A stretch of 64,000 nucleotides of DNA from Streptomyces typhae (GTDB lineage Bacteria; Actinomycetota; Actinomycetes; Streptomycetales; Streptomycetaceae): the NCBI RefSeq assembly GCF_009755605.1, contig NZ_WPNZ01000007.1, forward strand, positions 352,223-416,222, written 5' to 3'. The notes beneath the pieces were generated by a model. The model made no database searches and was not told the origin of the DNA. It saw nothing but the letters and a program-made list of their open reading frames with translations. Of this stretch, positions 23,911 through 31,614 are shown one piece after another (within the stretch, counting starts at the first letter, position 1; the number at the start of each line of letters is the position of its first letter). The position numbers were made by a program, and so were the translations under genes.

Positions 23911-23944
23911 CGCCAAGAGCGCGCGGCAACCCGGCCACGGCCTG

Positions 23945-24778
23945 TCAGCCGCCGATGCCCTGACCGAACCCTCCGTCCACGGGCAGTTCCACACCGGTGG
24001 TGAAGGTGGCGTCGACGGCCAGATACAGCGCGGCGGCAGCGATCTCCGCCACCGTTCCCCCTCGCCCCATCGGCGTGGAGGCGTTGCCCTGCTCGATGAA
24101 CTCGGCGCGCTGCTTGTCGGTCAGCTCCGCGACGCCCATGGTGGGGGTGAGGATGAACCCGGGAGCGATCGCGTTCACACGGATCTTCCGGGGAAGCAAC
24201 TCGGCGGCGAGCACCTTGGTGAAGGCGGCGACGGCCTCTTTCGCTCCGGAGTAGGCGCTGAGACCGGGGAAGATCTGGTCGTTGGATACGGTCGTGAACA
24301 CGATCGAACCGCCCTCGGACACCAGCGGCGCCAGCCGCTGCACGGTGAAGAAGGCGCCCTTGGCGTTGACGTCGAAGACGCGGTCCCACGCTTCCTCGGT
24401 GACCTCTTCGAGCGTCTGGAACTCGGCTGTGCCCTGATTCACGAACAGGTAGTCGATCGTGCCGAGACGGTCGGCGACCTGGTCGCGCAGGGCGGCCAGG
24501 GCGGCGACGTCGGTGGCGTCGGAGTGCACCGCGTGGGCCAGCGGCGTGCCGAGCGCCGCCTGGGCCTCTGCGAGCCGCCGCTCGTTGCGGCCGGTGTAGA
24601 TCACTTCGGCGCCGCGGTCGGTCAGGGCCTGGACGATGGCCAGCCCCATGCCGATGGTGCCGCCGGTGACGACGGCCTTCCTGCCCGCCAGGGCCTTGGA
24701 CTCGACGGTGGACGATTGCCTGGCACTGGCACTGGCACTGGTACTGGTGCTGGTACTGATGCTGTGGCTCGTTGTCAT
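23945..24778 (-). CDS. SDR-family NAD(P)-dependent oxidoreductase
   Basis: 277 aa. Rossmann dinucleotide loop TGGTIGMG (38-45), NQGT in place of NNAG, catalytic Ser165 (FTTVSND), Tyr176 and Lys180 (SAYSGAK), and the PG segment IAPGFILTPTM. Residues 4-19 are a Ser/Thr/Ala simple repeat (STSTSTSASASA) encoded by a degenerate GGCACT hexamer array. Classical SDR reductase/dehydrogenase; substrate unknown. The ATG at 24778 is 7 nt after TAGCGT on the minus strand. Divergent from a MerR gene with a shared 22-bp palindrome, so it is very probably the MerR protein's target. Confidence 0.92.
   Translation of the reverse strand: MTTSHSISTSTSTSASASARQSSTVESKALAGRKAVVTGGTIGMGLAIVQALTDRGAEVIYTGRNERRLAEAQAALGTPLAHAVHSDATDVAALAALRDQVADRLGTIDYLFVNQGTAEFQTLEEVTEEAWDRVFDVNAKGAFFTVQRLAPLVSEGGSIVFTTVSNDQIFPGLSAYSGAKEAVAAFTKVLAAELLPRKIRVNAIAPGFILTPTMGVAELTDKQRAEFIEQGNASTPMGRGGTVAEIAAAALYLAVDATFTTGVELPVDGGFGQGIGG
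24719..24766. repeat. Hexanucleotide simple repeat inside the SDR gene
   Basis: About eight degenerate copies of CTGGCA/CTGGTA run through 24719-24766, giving an in-frame Ser-Thr/Ser-Ala repeat at the N-terminus of the SDR. Slippage by one unit would change the length by two residues without a frameshift. Confidence 0.7.
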
Positions 24779-24785
24779 GCCGCGT

Positions 24786-24817
24786 ACGCTAAAGCTTGAC
24801 ATTGACGTCAGAGTCAA
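24786..24817 (-). promoter_or_regulatory. MerR-type promoter with over-long spacer and 22-bp palindrome
   Basis: On the minus strand TTGACT (24817-24812) and TAGCGT (24791-24786) are 20 bp apart, the abnormal spacing that MerR activators correct by twisting DNA. Inside lies a 22-bp palindrome, 24796-24817 (TTGACATTGAC against GTCAGAGTCAA; 9 of 11 positions pair). The -10 is 7 nt from the SDR start. Confidence 0.75.
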
Positions 24818-24837
24818 CCTTGCATGGCGGGGGTCAC

Positions 24838-25221
24838 ATGTTCATCGGCGAACTGTCGAGGCGTACCGGCGTCAGCGCCCGGGGCCTGCGGTACTACGAG
24901 CAGCAAGGGCTGCTGCGACCGCAGCGACGACCCAGCGGCTACCGCGAGTTCGACGAGTCCGAGGTGGCCACCGTGCGCCGCATCCGGGTCCTGCTGGCGG
25001 CCGGGCTGAACACCGATCTGATCCGTGAGGTGCTGCCCTGCATGGCCGACGAGGGGGCCATCCTGGCGCCGACCTGCGAGGAGATGGCCCAGGAGCTGGA
25101 GCGCGAACGTGAGCGCCTGAGCAGCTCCATCGAACAGCTCAGGGCAGCCCACGCCATGCTCGACGCGATCATCCACGCGGGCGCACCCCTCACCGCGGGG
25201 CCGCGGGCCGCAGTACCGTAA
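24838..25221 (+). CDS. MerR-family transcriptional regulator
   Basis: 127 aa. N-terminal winged HTH: FIGELSRRTGVSARGLRYYEQQGLLRP at 2-28 and YREFDESEVATVRRIRVLLAAGL at 34-56. A coiled coil follows (EEMAQELERERERLSSSIEQLR, about 85-105), and the effector tail is short. Two cysteines (LPCMADEG and APTCEEM) could sense a metal or oxidant, but the pattern matches no known metal-binding MerR exactly. ATG at 24838; divergent from the SDR gene, with the operator/promoter at 24786-24817 in the 59-bp gap. Expected to activate the SDR gene and perhaps repress itself. Confidence 0.92.
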   Translation: MFIGELSRRTGVSARGLRYYEQQGLLRPQRRPSGYREFDESEVATVRRIRVLLAAGLNTDLIREVLPCMADEGAILAPTCEEMAQELERERERLSSSIEQLRAAHAMLDAIIHAGAPLTAGPRAAVP

Positions 25222-25227
25222 GGGCCC

Positions 25228-26787
25228 ATGGGGGAGAACCACGTCTCCGGGGGACGTCAGGGAAATCTCGTACAGGCCGACTCCATCGGGCAGTTGACGA
25301 TCACGACGGCGAACGCCGGCGGGGCGGACGACGGAGCGCGCGGACCGCTGCCGCGCCCGCGTCCCTTCTCCGACCCCGAGCGCTGGCACCGCATGTCCGA
25401 CTGGGACGCCCTCGCCGCCGGAGCGCACCGTGCCCGGCCCGGCGAGGGCGGCACCAAGCTGCCGCCGTACGTCTCCCGGGACGTCGACGCCGAGCTGCGG
25501 GACCGCGTGCGGGAGGCCGCCGACCTCGGCGGGTTCGTGCTGGTCGTGGGCGATTCCACGGCCGGGAAGACACGCGCCGCGTACGAGGCCGTACGGGATG
25601 TCCTGCCGGAGTACCGGGTACTCGCCCCGCCCGCGGGCGCGCGGCTCCGGTGCGCCCCTGAAGCAGTCGAGGCCTGCGGGTACGGGCCGTGCGTGGTGGT
25701 GTGGCTCGACGACCTGGAACGGCACCTCGGGCCCGACGGCCTGACCCCCGACGTGCTCGACGACTTCGCGCGGCTGCGCGTCCCTGTCGTCGCCACGATG
25801 CGGCTGAAGCCGTACGAGGCCTTCGGCTCGGGGGACGACGCGGGCACCGGCGGCGACAGCGGCGAGCAGCGGTGGGCGGGGGTCGGTTCGCGGGTGCTCA
25901 GGGCCGCCGACGTGGTGGACCTCGACCGGCTCTGGAGCGCCGGTGAGCTGTCCCGCGCCGGTGACTGCGACGACTCCCGGATCACGGAGGCGCTGACCCA
26001 TCACGGAACGTACGGAATCGCCGAGTACATGGCCGCGGGCCCCGTCCTGCTGCGCACCTGGCGGCACGCCTGGCGCGCGGGCGGCCACCCCCGCGGGGCG
26101 GCCCTCGTCGCGGCGGCCGTCGACCTGACGCGGGCGGGCCTGCGCGGGCCGTACTCCCGGGAGCTGCTGGTCGAGGTGCACCAGCGGCGGCTCGCGGACG
26201 CGGGCGGTCCGGTCCTGCGCCCGGAAGGCGTCGACGAGGCCTTCGCGTGGGCCTCCCGGGTACGGCACGGGGTGACGAGCCTCCTCGTTCCCGTGGCCGG
26301 GGAGCTGTGGGCCCCCTTCGACTACCTCGTGGACGCGGAGGACTCGCCGGTGCCGGAGTGGGTGCGGGAGGCCGCGCTGGCGCACGCGGGCGACGACGAC
26401 GTCCGCTTCGCCGTCGCGACGAGCGCGTACGAGGCCGGGGCCTTCGGCGTCGCCGAGAAAGCCATGCGGCCACTCGCCGACGCGGGCAACCGCAACGCCC
26501 TCTTCAACCTCGCCGTCGTCATGGGCAGGACCGGCCGCACCGGCGAAGCCGAAGCGCTCTACGGGCAGGCCCACAGCCGCGGCAGCCTCAACGCCACCGT
26601 CAACCTCGGCATCCTCCTCGCCGAGGCCGGGCGGACCGAGGAGGCGGAGGCCCTGCTGCGGTCCGCCCACGCCCAGGGCGTCGGCCACGCCGCCGACAAC
26701 CTCGCCGTCCTGCTGCGCCGCACCGGCCGCGCGGAGGAGGCCGCGACGCTCCAGGCACAGCCCCCGGCCGGCACTCCGCCGGGCTGA
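25228..26787 (+). CDS. STAND-like P-loop NTPase with C-terminal TPR/Sel1-type repeats
   Basis: 519 aa; not assigned to a named family. N-terminus HVSGGRQGNLVQADSIGQL resembles the short Gly-rich GNxVQAxxI motif seen at the front of many actinobacterial STAND/NTPase proteins. A conserved-looking linker (RWHRMSDWDALAAGAHRA) leads to Walker A GDSTAGKT (108-115) and Walker B CVVVWLDDLERHL (155-167, D161/D162). Residues ~400-510 are three or more TPR/Sel1-like helices: LFNLAVVMGRTGRTGEAEAL, VNLGILLAEAGRTEEAEALL and DNLAVLLRRTGRAEEAATL. No signal or membrane segment. ATG with TAAGGG just upstream, 6 bp after the MerR gene. Architecture suggests a switch/scaffold ATPase; a conflict or regulatory role is inference only. 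Confidence 0.8.
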   Translation: MGENHVSGGRQGNLVQADSIGQLTITTANAGGADDGARGPLPRPRPFSDPERWHRMSDWDALAAGAHRARPGEGGTKLPPYVSRDVDAELRDRVREAADLGGFVLVVGDSTAGKTRAAYEAVRDVLPEYRVLAPPAGARLRCAPEAVEACGYGPCVVVWLDDLERHLGPDGLTPDVLDDFARLRVPVVATMRLKPYEAFGSGDDAGTGGDSGEQRWAGVGSRVLRAADVVDLDRLWSAGELSRAGDCDDSRITEALTHHGTYGIAEYMAAGPVLLRTWRHAWRAGGHPRGAALVAAAVDLTRAGLRGPYSRELLVEVHQRRLADAGGPVLRPEGVDEAFAWASRVRHGVTSLLVPVAGELWAPFDYLVDAEDSPVPEWVREAALAHAGDDDVRFAVATSAYEAGAFGVAEKAMRPLADAGNRNALFNLAVVMGRTGRTGEAEALYGQAHSRGSLNATVNLGILLAEAGRTEEAEALLRSAHAQGVGHAADNLAVLLRRTGRAEEAATLQAQPPAGTPPG

Positions 26788-26803
26788 CCGTCCGCGCCCC
26801 CGT

Positions 26804-27214
26804 TCACCCGGCCACCCGATCCACCACCTGCCGCAGCAACTCCCCCTCCACGAAGGGAACCTCCCCCGTGGGCCGTGACTGCCAGCTCAGGGGCCAGGTG
26901 TTGCCGTCGAGCGCCGGTACGCCCACGAACGCCACGCCCCGGCCGTCGCGGCCCAGCGCCCGCGCGCCGCCCCGCCACACGTGCAGCGCGGCGGTGCCTG
27001 CCCTGAGCAGGAAGTACATGTTCCGGCCGCCGACGGCCTCGCGGACGATGGGCCCCGCACGGAAGTCCGTGAACTGAAGGATCTCGTACGCGACTTGGTC
27101 ACCGAGGGTGCCCGGGACGCGGATGGCGTCGAAGTGGACACCCGTGTGCCGCAGGGCGTGCCCGTAGGTGGGGATCCAGGGGTGGACCAGGGTGGGGGGA
27201 GTTTCCAGGTTCAT
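26804..27214 (-). CDS. Hypothetical protein divergent from the XRE/DUF397 module
   Basis: 136 aa from the ATG at 27214 (MNLETPPTLVHPWIPTYGHAL); a GTG at 27235 would add seven residues. No domain recognised. Visible: an aromatic/His-rich N-terminus, FDAIRVPGTLGDQVAYEIL, GPIVREAVGGRNMYFLLRAG and TWPLSWQSRPTGEVPFVEGELLRQVVD. Soluble, no signal peptide. Genes of this kind often stand opposite XRE-DUF5753 genes in Streptomyces and may be co-regulated through the palindrome at 27248-27260. Convergent with the NTPase gene with only 16 bp between stops. Confidence 0.75.
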   Translation of the reverse strand: MNLETPPTLVHPWIPTYGHALRHTGVHFDAIRVPGTLGDQVAYEILQFTDFRAGPIVREAVGGRNMYFLLRAGTAALHVWRGGARALGRDGRGVAFVGVPALDGNTWPLSWQSRPTGEVPFVEGELLRQVVDRVAG

Positions 27215-27247
27215 GAACCGTATGTTGGCGATCACTTACATACTGTG

Positions 27248-27260
27248 ACCAGGTCCTGGT
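27248..27260. promoter_or_regulatory. Palindrome between divergent hypothetical and XRE genes
   Basis: ACCAGG-T-CCTGGT is a perfect 13-bp inverted repeat midway between the divergent starts at 27214 and 27298. A site of this kind would suit autoregulation by the XRE protein. No other support. Confidence 0.4.
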
Positions 27261-27297
27261 GCCAGGGGTGCGAAGTTGTGCACCCGAGGAGGTCGCT

Positions 27298-28107
27298 GTG
27301 CAATCCGGTGAGCGAGGCTCGGAGTCCTTCGGCGCGATGTTGCGGTTCTTCCGCGAGCGGGCCGGGCTGACGCAGGAAGGGCTCGGCAATCACGTCAAGT
27401 ACTCGAAGTCACAGGTGGCGATGGTCGAGCGTGGGGAGCGTGCGCCCAAGGGGTGCCTGGTCGGCATCGCGGACGACGTCCTGGGTGCACAGGGTGCACT
27501 GTCGCTGCTGGCCAAGAAGGAGTTCAAGGACAACGGCCTGCGGCCGTGGACCGAGGACTACCTCGCCGAGGAACGCAAGGCCGCCTCGATCCTCTCGTAC
27601 CAGAACCACGTGATCCCCGGGCTGCTGCAAACCGAGGCGTACGCGCGGGCGGTCTACAGCTGCAACTTCTGCCCCGCGATCGACGACGAGGAGTTGGAGA
27701 CACGAGTGGCCGACCGCCTTGCGCGTCAGCAGATCTTCGAGCGCAAGCCCTTGCCCACCCTGGGGTTCATCGTGGAGCAGAGCGTCCTGACCAGGCCACT
27801 CGGTGGCAGGAAGGTACTGAAGGAGCAACTGCTCCACATGCTCGATGTCGGAAGGCGCCGCCACGTTCACCTGCAAGTCATGCCTCACGACCGGGAATCC
27901 CACGCCTCGCTCATGGGGCCGTTGATCCTGCTGGAGACCGCGGAGCGCACTCAGCTCGCCTACATCGAAGGCCACAAGGGCGGCTACTTCGTAAGTGAGC
28001 AACCTGACTTGGGAAACCTGATCGGCAAGTATGGAATTCTGCGGGCACACGCCTTGTCGCCCGAGAAGTCCGCGACGCTGATCGAGAAGGTGGCACACGA
28101 ACTATGA
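27298..28107 (+). CDS. XRE-family helix-turn-helix protein with DUF5753 domain
   Basis: 269 aa from the GTG at 27298, which has GAGGAGG 5 nt upstream. HTH_XRE at about 12-66 (GAMLRFFRERAGLTQEGLGNHVKYSKSQVAMVERGERAP). Then the DUF5753 domain: ASILSYQNHVIPGLLQTEAYARAVY, RVADRLARQQIFERKPLPTLGFIVEQSVL, LLHMLDVGRRRHVHLQVMP and GPLILLETAERTQLAYIEG. In Streptomyces this class pairs with a small DUF397 protein and behaves like a regulator/antagonist system related to Abh/BldB-WhiJ (WhiJ-like). It overlaps the DUF397 start (ATGA, 28104-28107), so the two are co-translated. Confidence 0.93.
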   Translation: MQSGERGSESFGAMLRFFRERAGLTQEGLGNHVKYSKSQVAMVERGERAPKGCLVGIADDVLGAQGALSLLAKKEFKDNGLRPWTEDYLAEERKAASILSYQNHVIPGLLQTEAYARAVYSCNFCPAIDDEELETRVADRLARQQIFERKPLPTLGFIVEQSVLTRPLGGRKVLKEQLLHMLDVGRRRHVHLQVMPHDRESHASLMGPLILLETAERTQLAYIEGHKGGYFVSEQPDLGNLIGKYGILRAHALSPEKSATLIEKVAHEL

Positions 28108-28310
28108 GCGAGCGCCTCACCTGGTTCAAGAGCAGCTACAGCGGCGAGGAGGGCGAATGCCTGGAGGTAGCCCCCAGTTCCAGCCCCGCAGGGAATCCCA
28201 CCATCCACATACGCGACTCCAAGTCCCCCCACGGTCCAACCCTCCACATAGCCCAGGCCACCTGGACCACCTTCCTCACCGCACTCTCTCCTTTGGGTAG
28301 CGATACATAG
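28104..28310 (+). CDS. DUF397 domain protein
   Basis: 68 aa. Typical DUF397: TWFKSSYSGEEGECLEVAP at 5-23, then IHIRDSKSPHGPTLHIAQATWTTFL. These small proteins accompany XRE-DUF5753 regulators; in S. coelicolor such pairs (whiJ-like loci) affect development, with the small protein thought to relieve the repressor's DNA binding. Overlaps the regulator by 4 nt. The last residues (ALSPLGSDT) end 48 bp before the next gene. Confidence 0.93.
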   Translation: MSERLTWFKSSYSGEEGECLEVAPSSSPAGNPTIHIRDSKSPHGPTLHIAQATWTTFLTALSPLGSDT

Positions 28311-28358
28311 CCGATCGGATGACGCCCACCCCCGGGTGGGATTCCTAGCGTTGATGGC

Positions 28359-29639
28359 ATGACGGTCGACGCCGGCGCCAACCGGCAACCCCACGCAGAG
28401 GCCCCAGGCCCGACAAGCATCCGCGCAGCGGAACGCGCCCTCGCCCCAGACCTGGGCCGCGGGCTCATGCTCCTGTTCATCGCGATGTCGAACACGGCCT
28501 TCCACCTGTGGAACTCCGACTACGGCCCGTCGGGCTGGCAGCCGGTGAACGGGAACTGGGCGGACCACACGGTGCAGTTCGCGATGATCGTGGGCCTGGA
28601 CCTCCGGATATACCCCCTCTTCGCGTTCCTGTTCGGCTACGGCATGATGCAGCTGTTCCTGCGCCAGAAGGCCTCCGGCCAGGACGAGCGCGCGGTGGTG
28701 CGGCTGCTGCGCAGGCGCAGCCTGTGGATGATCGTCATAGGCTTCGCGCACGCGTCACTCCTGATGGCGGGAGACATCGTCGGCTTCTACGGGCTGGTCA
28801 GCCTGGTGCTGGGCTGGCTGTTCCTGCGCCGGAGCGACCGCGCCCTGAAGTGGTGGATCGGGACAGCGGCGACAGTGCTCGTGGTCCTGGCGGCACAGCC
28901 GGTCGTCACGACGGTGCTGACCGGTGGCGACCTCGGGTCGATAGGGGACGCGGACGCGACGGAACCGGGCAGCGAGGCGTACGCGGCGGACAAGGAGAAC
29001 TGGCTCGCGGCGGCAGGCACGCGCATGACGACGGGACTGTTCCTGATAGGCGTGGCGGCACCGCTGGTCCTGGTCTCCGGGGGCTTCGTGATCTTCCTGG
29101 TCGGGTACTGGGCGGCAAGGCGCCGCATCCTGGAGGAACCGGGCAAGCACCTGAAGCTGCTGCGCCGCACGGCTGTCACAGGGATAGCGATCGGCTGGCT
29201 GGGCGCCCTGCCCGCGGCCCTGGCGCACGTGGGCGCGCTCGACGTGTCGGCGGACGCGCAGAGCGACTCGGGCCCACTGTTCACGCTGCGGGACGTCACG
29301 GGCAACGTGGCCGGTCTCGGCTACATCGCGGCGGTCGCCCTGTTCGTGCACTGGTGGACGCGGCACCCGCACCGCCGCGGCGCGCGGGCGATCACGGCCG
29401 TGTCGGCGGTCGGCAAGCGCTCCCTGTCCTGCTATCTGACCCACTCCCTGCTCTTCGCGCCCCTCCTCGCGGCCTGGGGCCTCGGCCTCGGCGAGCATCT
29501 GACCAGCGCGAGCATGGTCCTGGTGGCGCTGGCGGTGTGGCTGGTGACGGTCGCGGGGGCGTATGCCCTGGAGTTGAGGGGGAAGCGCGGTCCCGCCGAG
29601 GCCGTGCTGCGGCGCCTGATGTACGCGAAAAGAACATGA
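28359..29639 (+). CDS. DUF418 domain-containing membrane protein
   Basis: 426 aa polytopic protein. Cytoplasmic N-terminus of ~35 residues ending ERALAPDLGRGLMLLFIAMSN (the conserved DUF418 'D..RG' entry), then about ten hydrophobic segments. Family features: YPLFAFLFGYGM and LRRRSLWMIVIGFAHASLLMAGDIVGFYGL in the N-half; in the C-terminal half a KRSLSCYLTHSLLFAPLLA segment that includes the family's 'S.TNY' equivalent. Related to YeiB-like proteins of unknown function. ATG with TAGCGT (28346-28351) 7 nt upstream, so probably leaderless. Isolated gene; no evidence of coupling to the XRE/DUF397 pair. Confidence 0.88.
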   Translation: MTVDAGANRQPHAEAPGPTSIRAAERALAPDLGRGLMLLFIAMSNTAFHLWNSDYGPSGWQPVNGNWADHTVQFAMIVGLDLRIYPLFAFLFGYGMMQLFLRQKASGQDERAVVRLLRRRSLWMIVIGFAHASLLMAGDIVGFYGLVSLVLGWLFLRRSDRALKWWIGTAATVLVVLAAQPVVTTVLTGGDLGSIGDADATEPGSEAYAADKENWLAAAGTRMTTGLFLIGVAAPLVLVSGGFVIFLVGYWAARRRILEEPGKHLKLLRRTAVTGIAIGWLGALPAALAHVGALDVSADAQSDSGPLFTLRDVTGNVAGLGYIAAVALFVHWWTRHPHRRGARAITAVSAVGKRSLSCYLTHSLLFAPLLAAWGLGLGEHLTSASMVLVALAVWLVTVAGAYALELRGKRGPAEAVLRRLMYAKRT

Positions 29640-29764
29640 GCGTTTCTCGGCCGATTGCGCTTATCATCTGGCTGAATTTGAAAATTTGATCTTTTGGCGG
29701 ATTTCCCGGCCCGCCCGGCTCCCGGGCGGGACCGGGGCCGCCGGAGGAAGTGGGGGGACCACAC
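29640..29764. promoter_or_regulatory. A/T-rich island upstream of the first FG-GAP gene
   Basis: Bases 29655-29694 (from TTGCGC through CTTTT) are far richer in A/T than anything nearby, with GAATTTGAAAATTTGATC at the centre. This is the most likely place for the promoter of the secreted FG-GAP protein, possibly a target of AT-preferring nucleoid proteins such as Lsr2. No clean -35/-10 pair could be fixed. Confidence 0.35.
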
Positions 29765-31219
29765 ATGCGCCACAGAGCGCTCATCACGACCGCCGTCTGC
29801 GCGGCCACCCTGGCCGGTACGACGGGGCTGGCATCCGGGGCCCTGGCGGCACCGGCAGGCCCGAAAGCACCCGTGTCGGCGGCGGCAGCGGCGAAGGCGG
29901 GCAAGGGCGCCGACTTCAACGGCGACGGCTTCCAGGACCTCGCCGTCGGCGCGCACACGGCGACGGTCGGAGACGTCAAGCGCGCCGGTGTGGTGACCGT
30001 CGCGTACGGCTCGGCCACGGGCCTGAAGTACGAGACGTCGCAGATCCTCAGCAAGGCCACCCCGGGCGTCCCCGGGGACCCCGAGGCGGACGGCAAGTGG
30101 CGCGAGGTCCGGGCCGCGGGCGACCTGGACGGCGACGGCTACGACGACCTGCTCCTGCACTACCTGGAGCGGAACATGGTCCTGTGGGGAGGCAAGGACG
30201 GCATCACCGGCGAGGGCACCGCCCTGCCGCCCGGCAACTACACCAAGGACTCGCCGAAGCTCCTCGGCGGCGGCATGGGCGTGGGCGACGTCAACGGCGA
30301 CGGCGTCGCCGACATCGTCACCCGCGCCCACCACGGCATGGAGTTCGGCGTCTCGGCCCTCATCGGCCCGCTGAACCGCACCACGGGCAGGCCGGCCGCC
30401 GTCTGGAACCGCGCGACCGCCACTGAGGACAAGGTCGTCATCGGCACCGTGTACGTGGGCGACCTCACGGGCGACGGCATCGACGACGTCGTGGCCAGCG
30501 GCGGCGTCGTCCTCGGCAACGGCAAGCCGGGTGGCGTGGTCCTCAAGGGCTCCCCCGGCGGCTGGGTCAAGGGCAGCGCCTTCCCCGGCCCGTACAGCTC
30601 CGAGAACCCCTCCGCGTTCGGCGACCTGAACAAGGACGGCTACCAGGACCTGGTGTCCGGCCACCCCGAGAAGAACTCCGTGTTCGTCACCTACGGCGGC
30701 GAGAACGGCGTCTCCACCACCCTCAAGTCCCGCGCCTACACCCAGGCGAGCGCCGGGGTGCCGGGCGTCGACGAGGCGGGCGACAAGTTCGGCTCCGCCG
30801 TGGCCGTCGGCGACATTGACCGCGATGGGTACGCGGACCTCGTCATAGGCGCCTCGTACGAGACCGGCTCGGACGCCGCCACCACCTCGAAGTCCGGCGC
30901 GATCACGGTCCTGCGCGGCAGCGCCGACGGCATCACCACGACCGGCGCGAAGTCGTTCACGCAGAACGCCCGGGGCATACCGAGCACGTCCGAGAACAAC
31001 GACCACTTCGGCGCCTCGGCGGCCCTGGTCACCACGGGCACGGACGGCGCCACTGACCTCTACGTCGGCGGCAACGGCGAGGACGGCTACAAGGGCCGCG
31101 TCTGGAAGCTCGCCACCGGCACCTCCGGCGTGACCGGCGAGGGCGCCACCAGCTTCCACCTGGGCACGGTCGGCGGGCCTGCCGGGGGTGGCAACTTCGG
31201 CTACCGCATGGCCGGCTGA
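29765..31219 (+). CDS. Secreted FG-GAP/VCBS repeat protein
   Basis: 484 aa from the ATG at 29765. Signal peptide RHRALITTAVCAATLAG... ending LASGALAAPA. At least six calcium-loop FG-GAP repeats: DFNGDGFQDLAVG, DLDGDGYDDLLLHY, DVNGDGVADIVTR, DLTGDGIDDVVASG, DLNKDGYQDLVSG and DIDRDGYADLVIG. These predict a seven-bladed integrin-alpha-like propeller that binds Ca2+ outside the cell. No catalytic domain. A paralogous architecture follows after the 17-bp repeat array. A second in-frame start at 29750 lacks a signal-peptide reason. Confidence 0.9.
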   Translation: MRHRALITTAVCAATLAGTTGLASGALAAPAGPKAPVSAAAAAKAGKGADFNGDGFQDLAVGAHTATVGDVKRAGVVTVAYGSATGLKYETSQILSKATPGVPGDPEADGKWREVRAAGDLDGDGYDDLLLHYLERNMVLWGGKDGITGEGTALPPGNYTKDSPKLLGGGMGVGDVNGDGVADIVTRAHHGMEFGVSALIGPLNRTTGRPAAVWNRATATEDKVVIGTVYVGDLTGDGIDDVVASGGVVLGNGKPGGVVLKGSPGGWVKGSAFPGPYSSENPSAFGDLNKDGYQDLVSGHPEKNSVFVTYGGENGVSTTLKSRAYTQASAGVPGVDEAGDKFGSAVAVGDIDRDGYADLVIGASYETGSDAATTSKSGAITVLRGSADGITTTGAKSFTQNARGIPSTSENNDHFGASAALVTTGTDGATDLYVGGNGEDGYKGRVWKLATGTSGVTGEGATSFHLGTVGGPAGGGNFGYRMAG

Positions 31220-31614
31220 GCCCACGGAACACCACACACGACGGACGGGTCCGCCCGCCCAGCGGGCCAGTCCGCCCGGCGGCCCGTCCACCCGGCGGCC
31301 CGTCCACCCGGCGGGCCCGCCCATCCGGGGGGGCCAGTCCACCCAGCGGACCAGTCCACCCGGCGGGCCAGTCCACCCGGCGGGCCAGACCGCCCAGCGG
31401 GCCAGTCGACCCAGCGGGCCAGACGACCCAGCGGCCCAGCCCACCCGGCGGGCCCACTCACCCGGCGGGCCAGTCCGCCCGGCGGTCCCGTCCACCCAGC
31501 GGTCCCGTCACGCAGCGGGCCAGCCCACCCGGCGACCCCGCCCACCCAGCGGTCCCGTCCACCCACCCACCCGTCCTTCCACCACCACACACCAGCCCGG
31601 GGGGCCTTCCACAC
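31220..31614. other. Gene-free stretch between FG-GAP genes
   Basis: Apart from the tandem array there are ~38 bp after the first gene and ~53 bp before the next. The latter carries CACCC and CCACC runs and a GGGGGG that may serve as a weak ribosome-binding site for the ATG at 31615. No hairpin terminator separate from the array was found. Confidence 0.6.
31258..31561. repeat. 17-bp tandem array, about 18 copies
   Basis: 304 bp of head-to-tail units, consensus CCCRGCGGGCCAGTCCA, mostly 17 bp (three 16-bp units), each differing from neighbours by one to four bases. It fills nearly all the space between the two FG-GAP genes. 17 is not a multiple of 3 and frames across it code only simple Pro/Arg/Gly sequence, so it is noncoding. 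No spacers, so it is not a CRISPR array. Confidence 0.92.

Noticed and set aside
24796..24838. Start of the MerR gene at 24796
   Set aside because: That would place the start inside the shared operator; ATG 24838 opens directly with the MerR fold (FIGELSRRTGV).
31258..31561. Possible CRISPR array
   Set aside because: Units abut without unique spacers and no cas genes are near; the same applies to 53162-53299 and 47773-47870.
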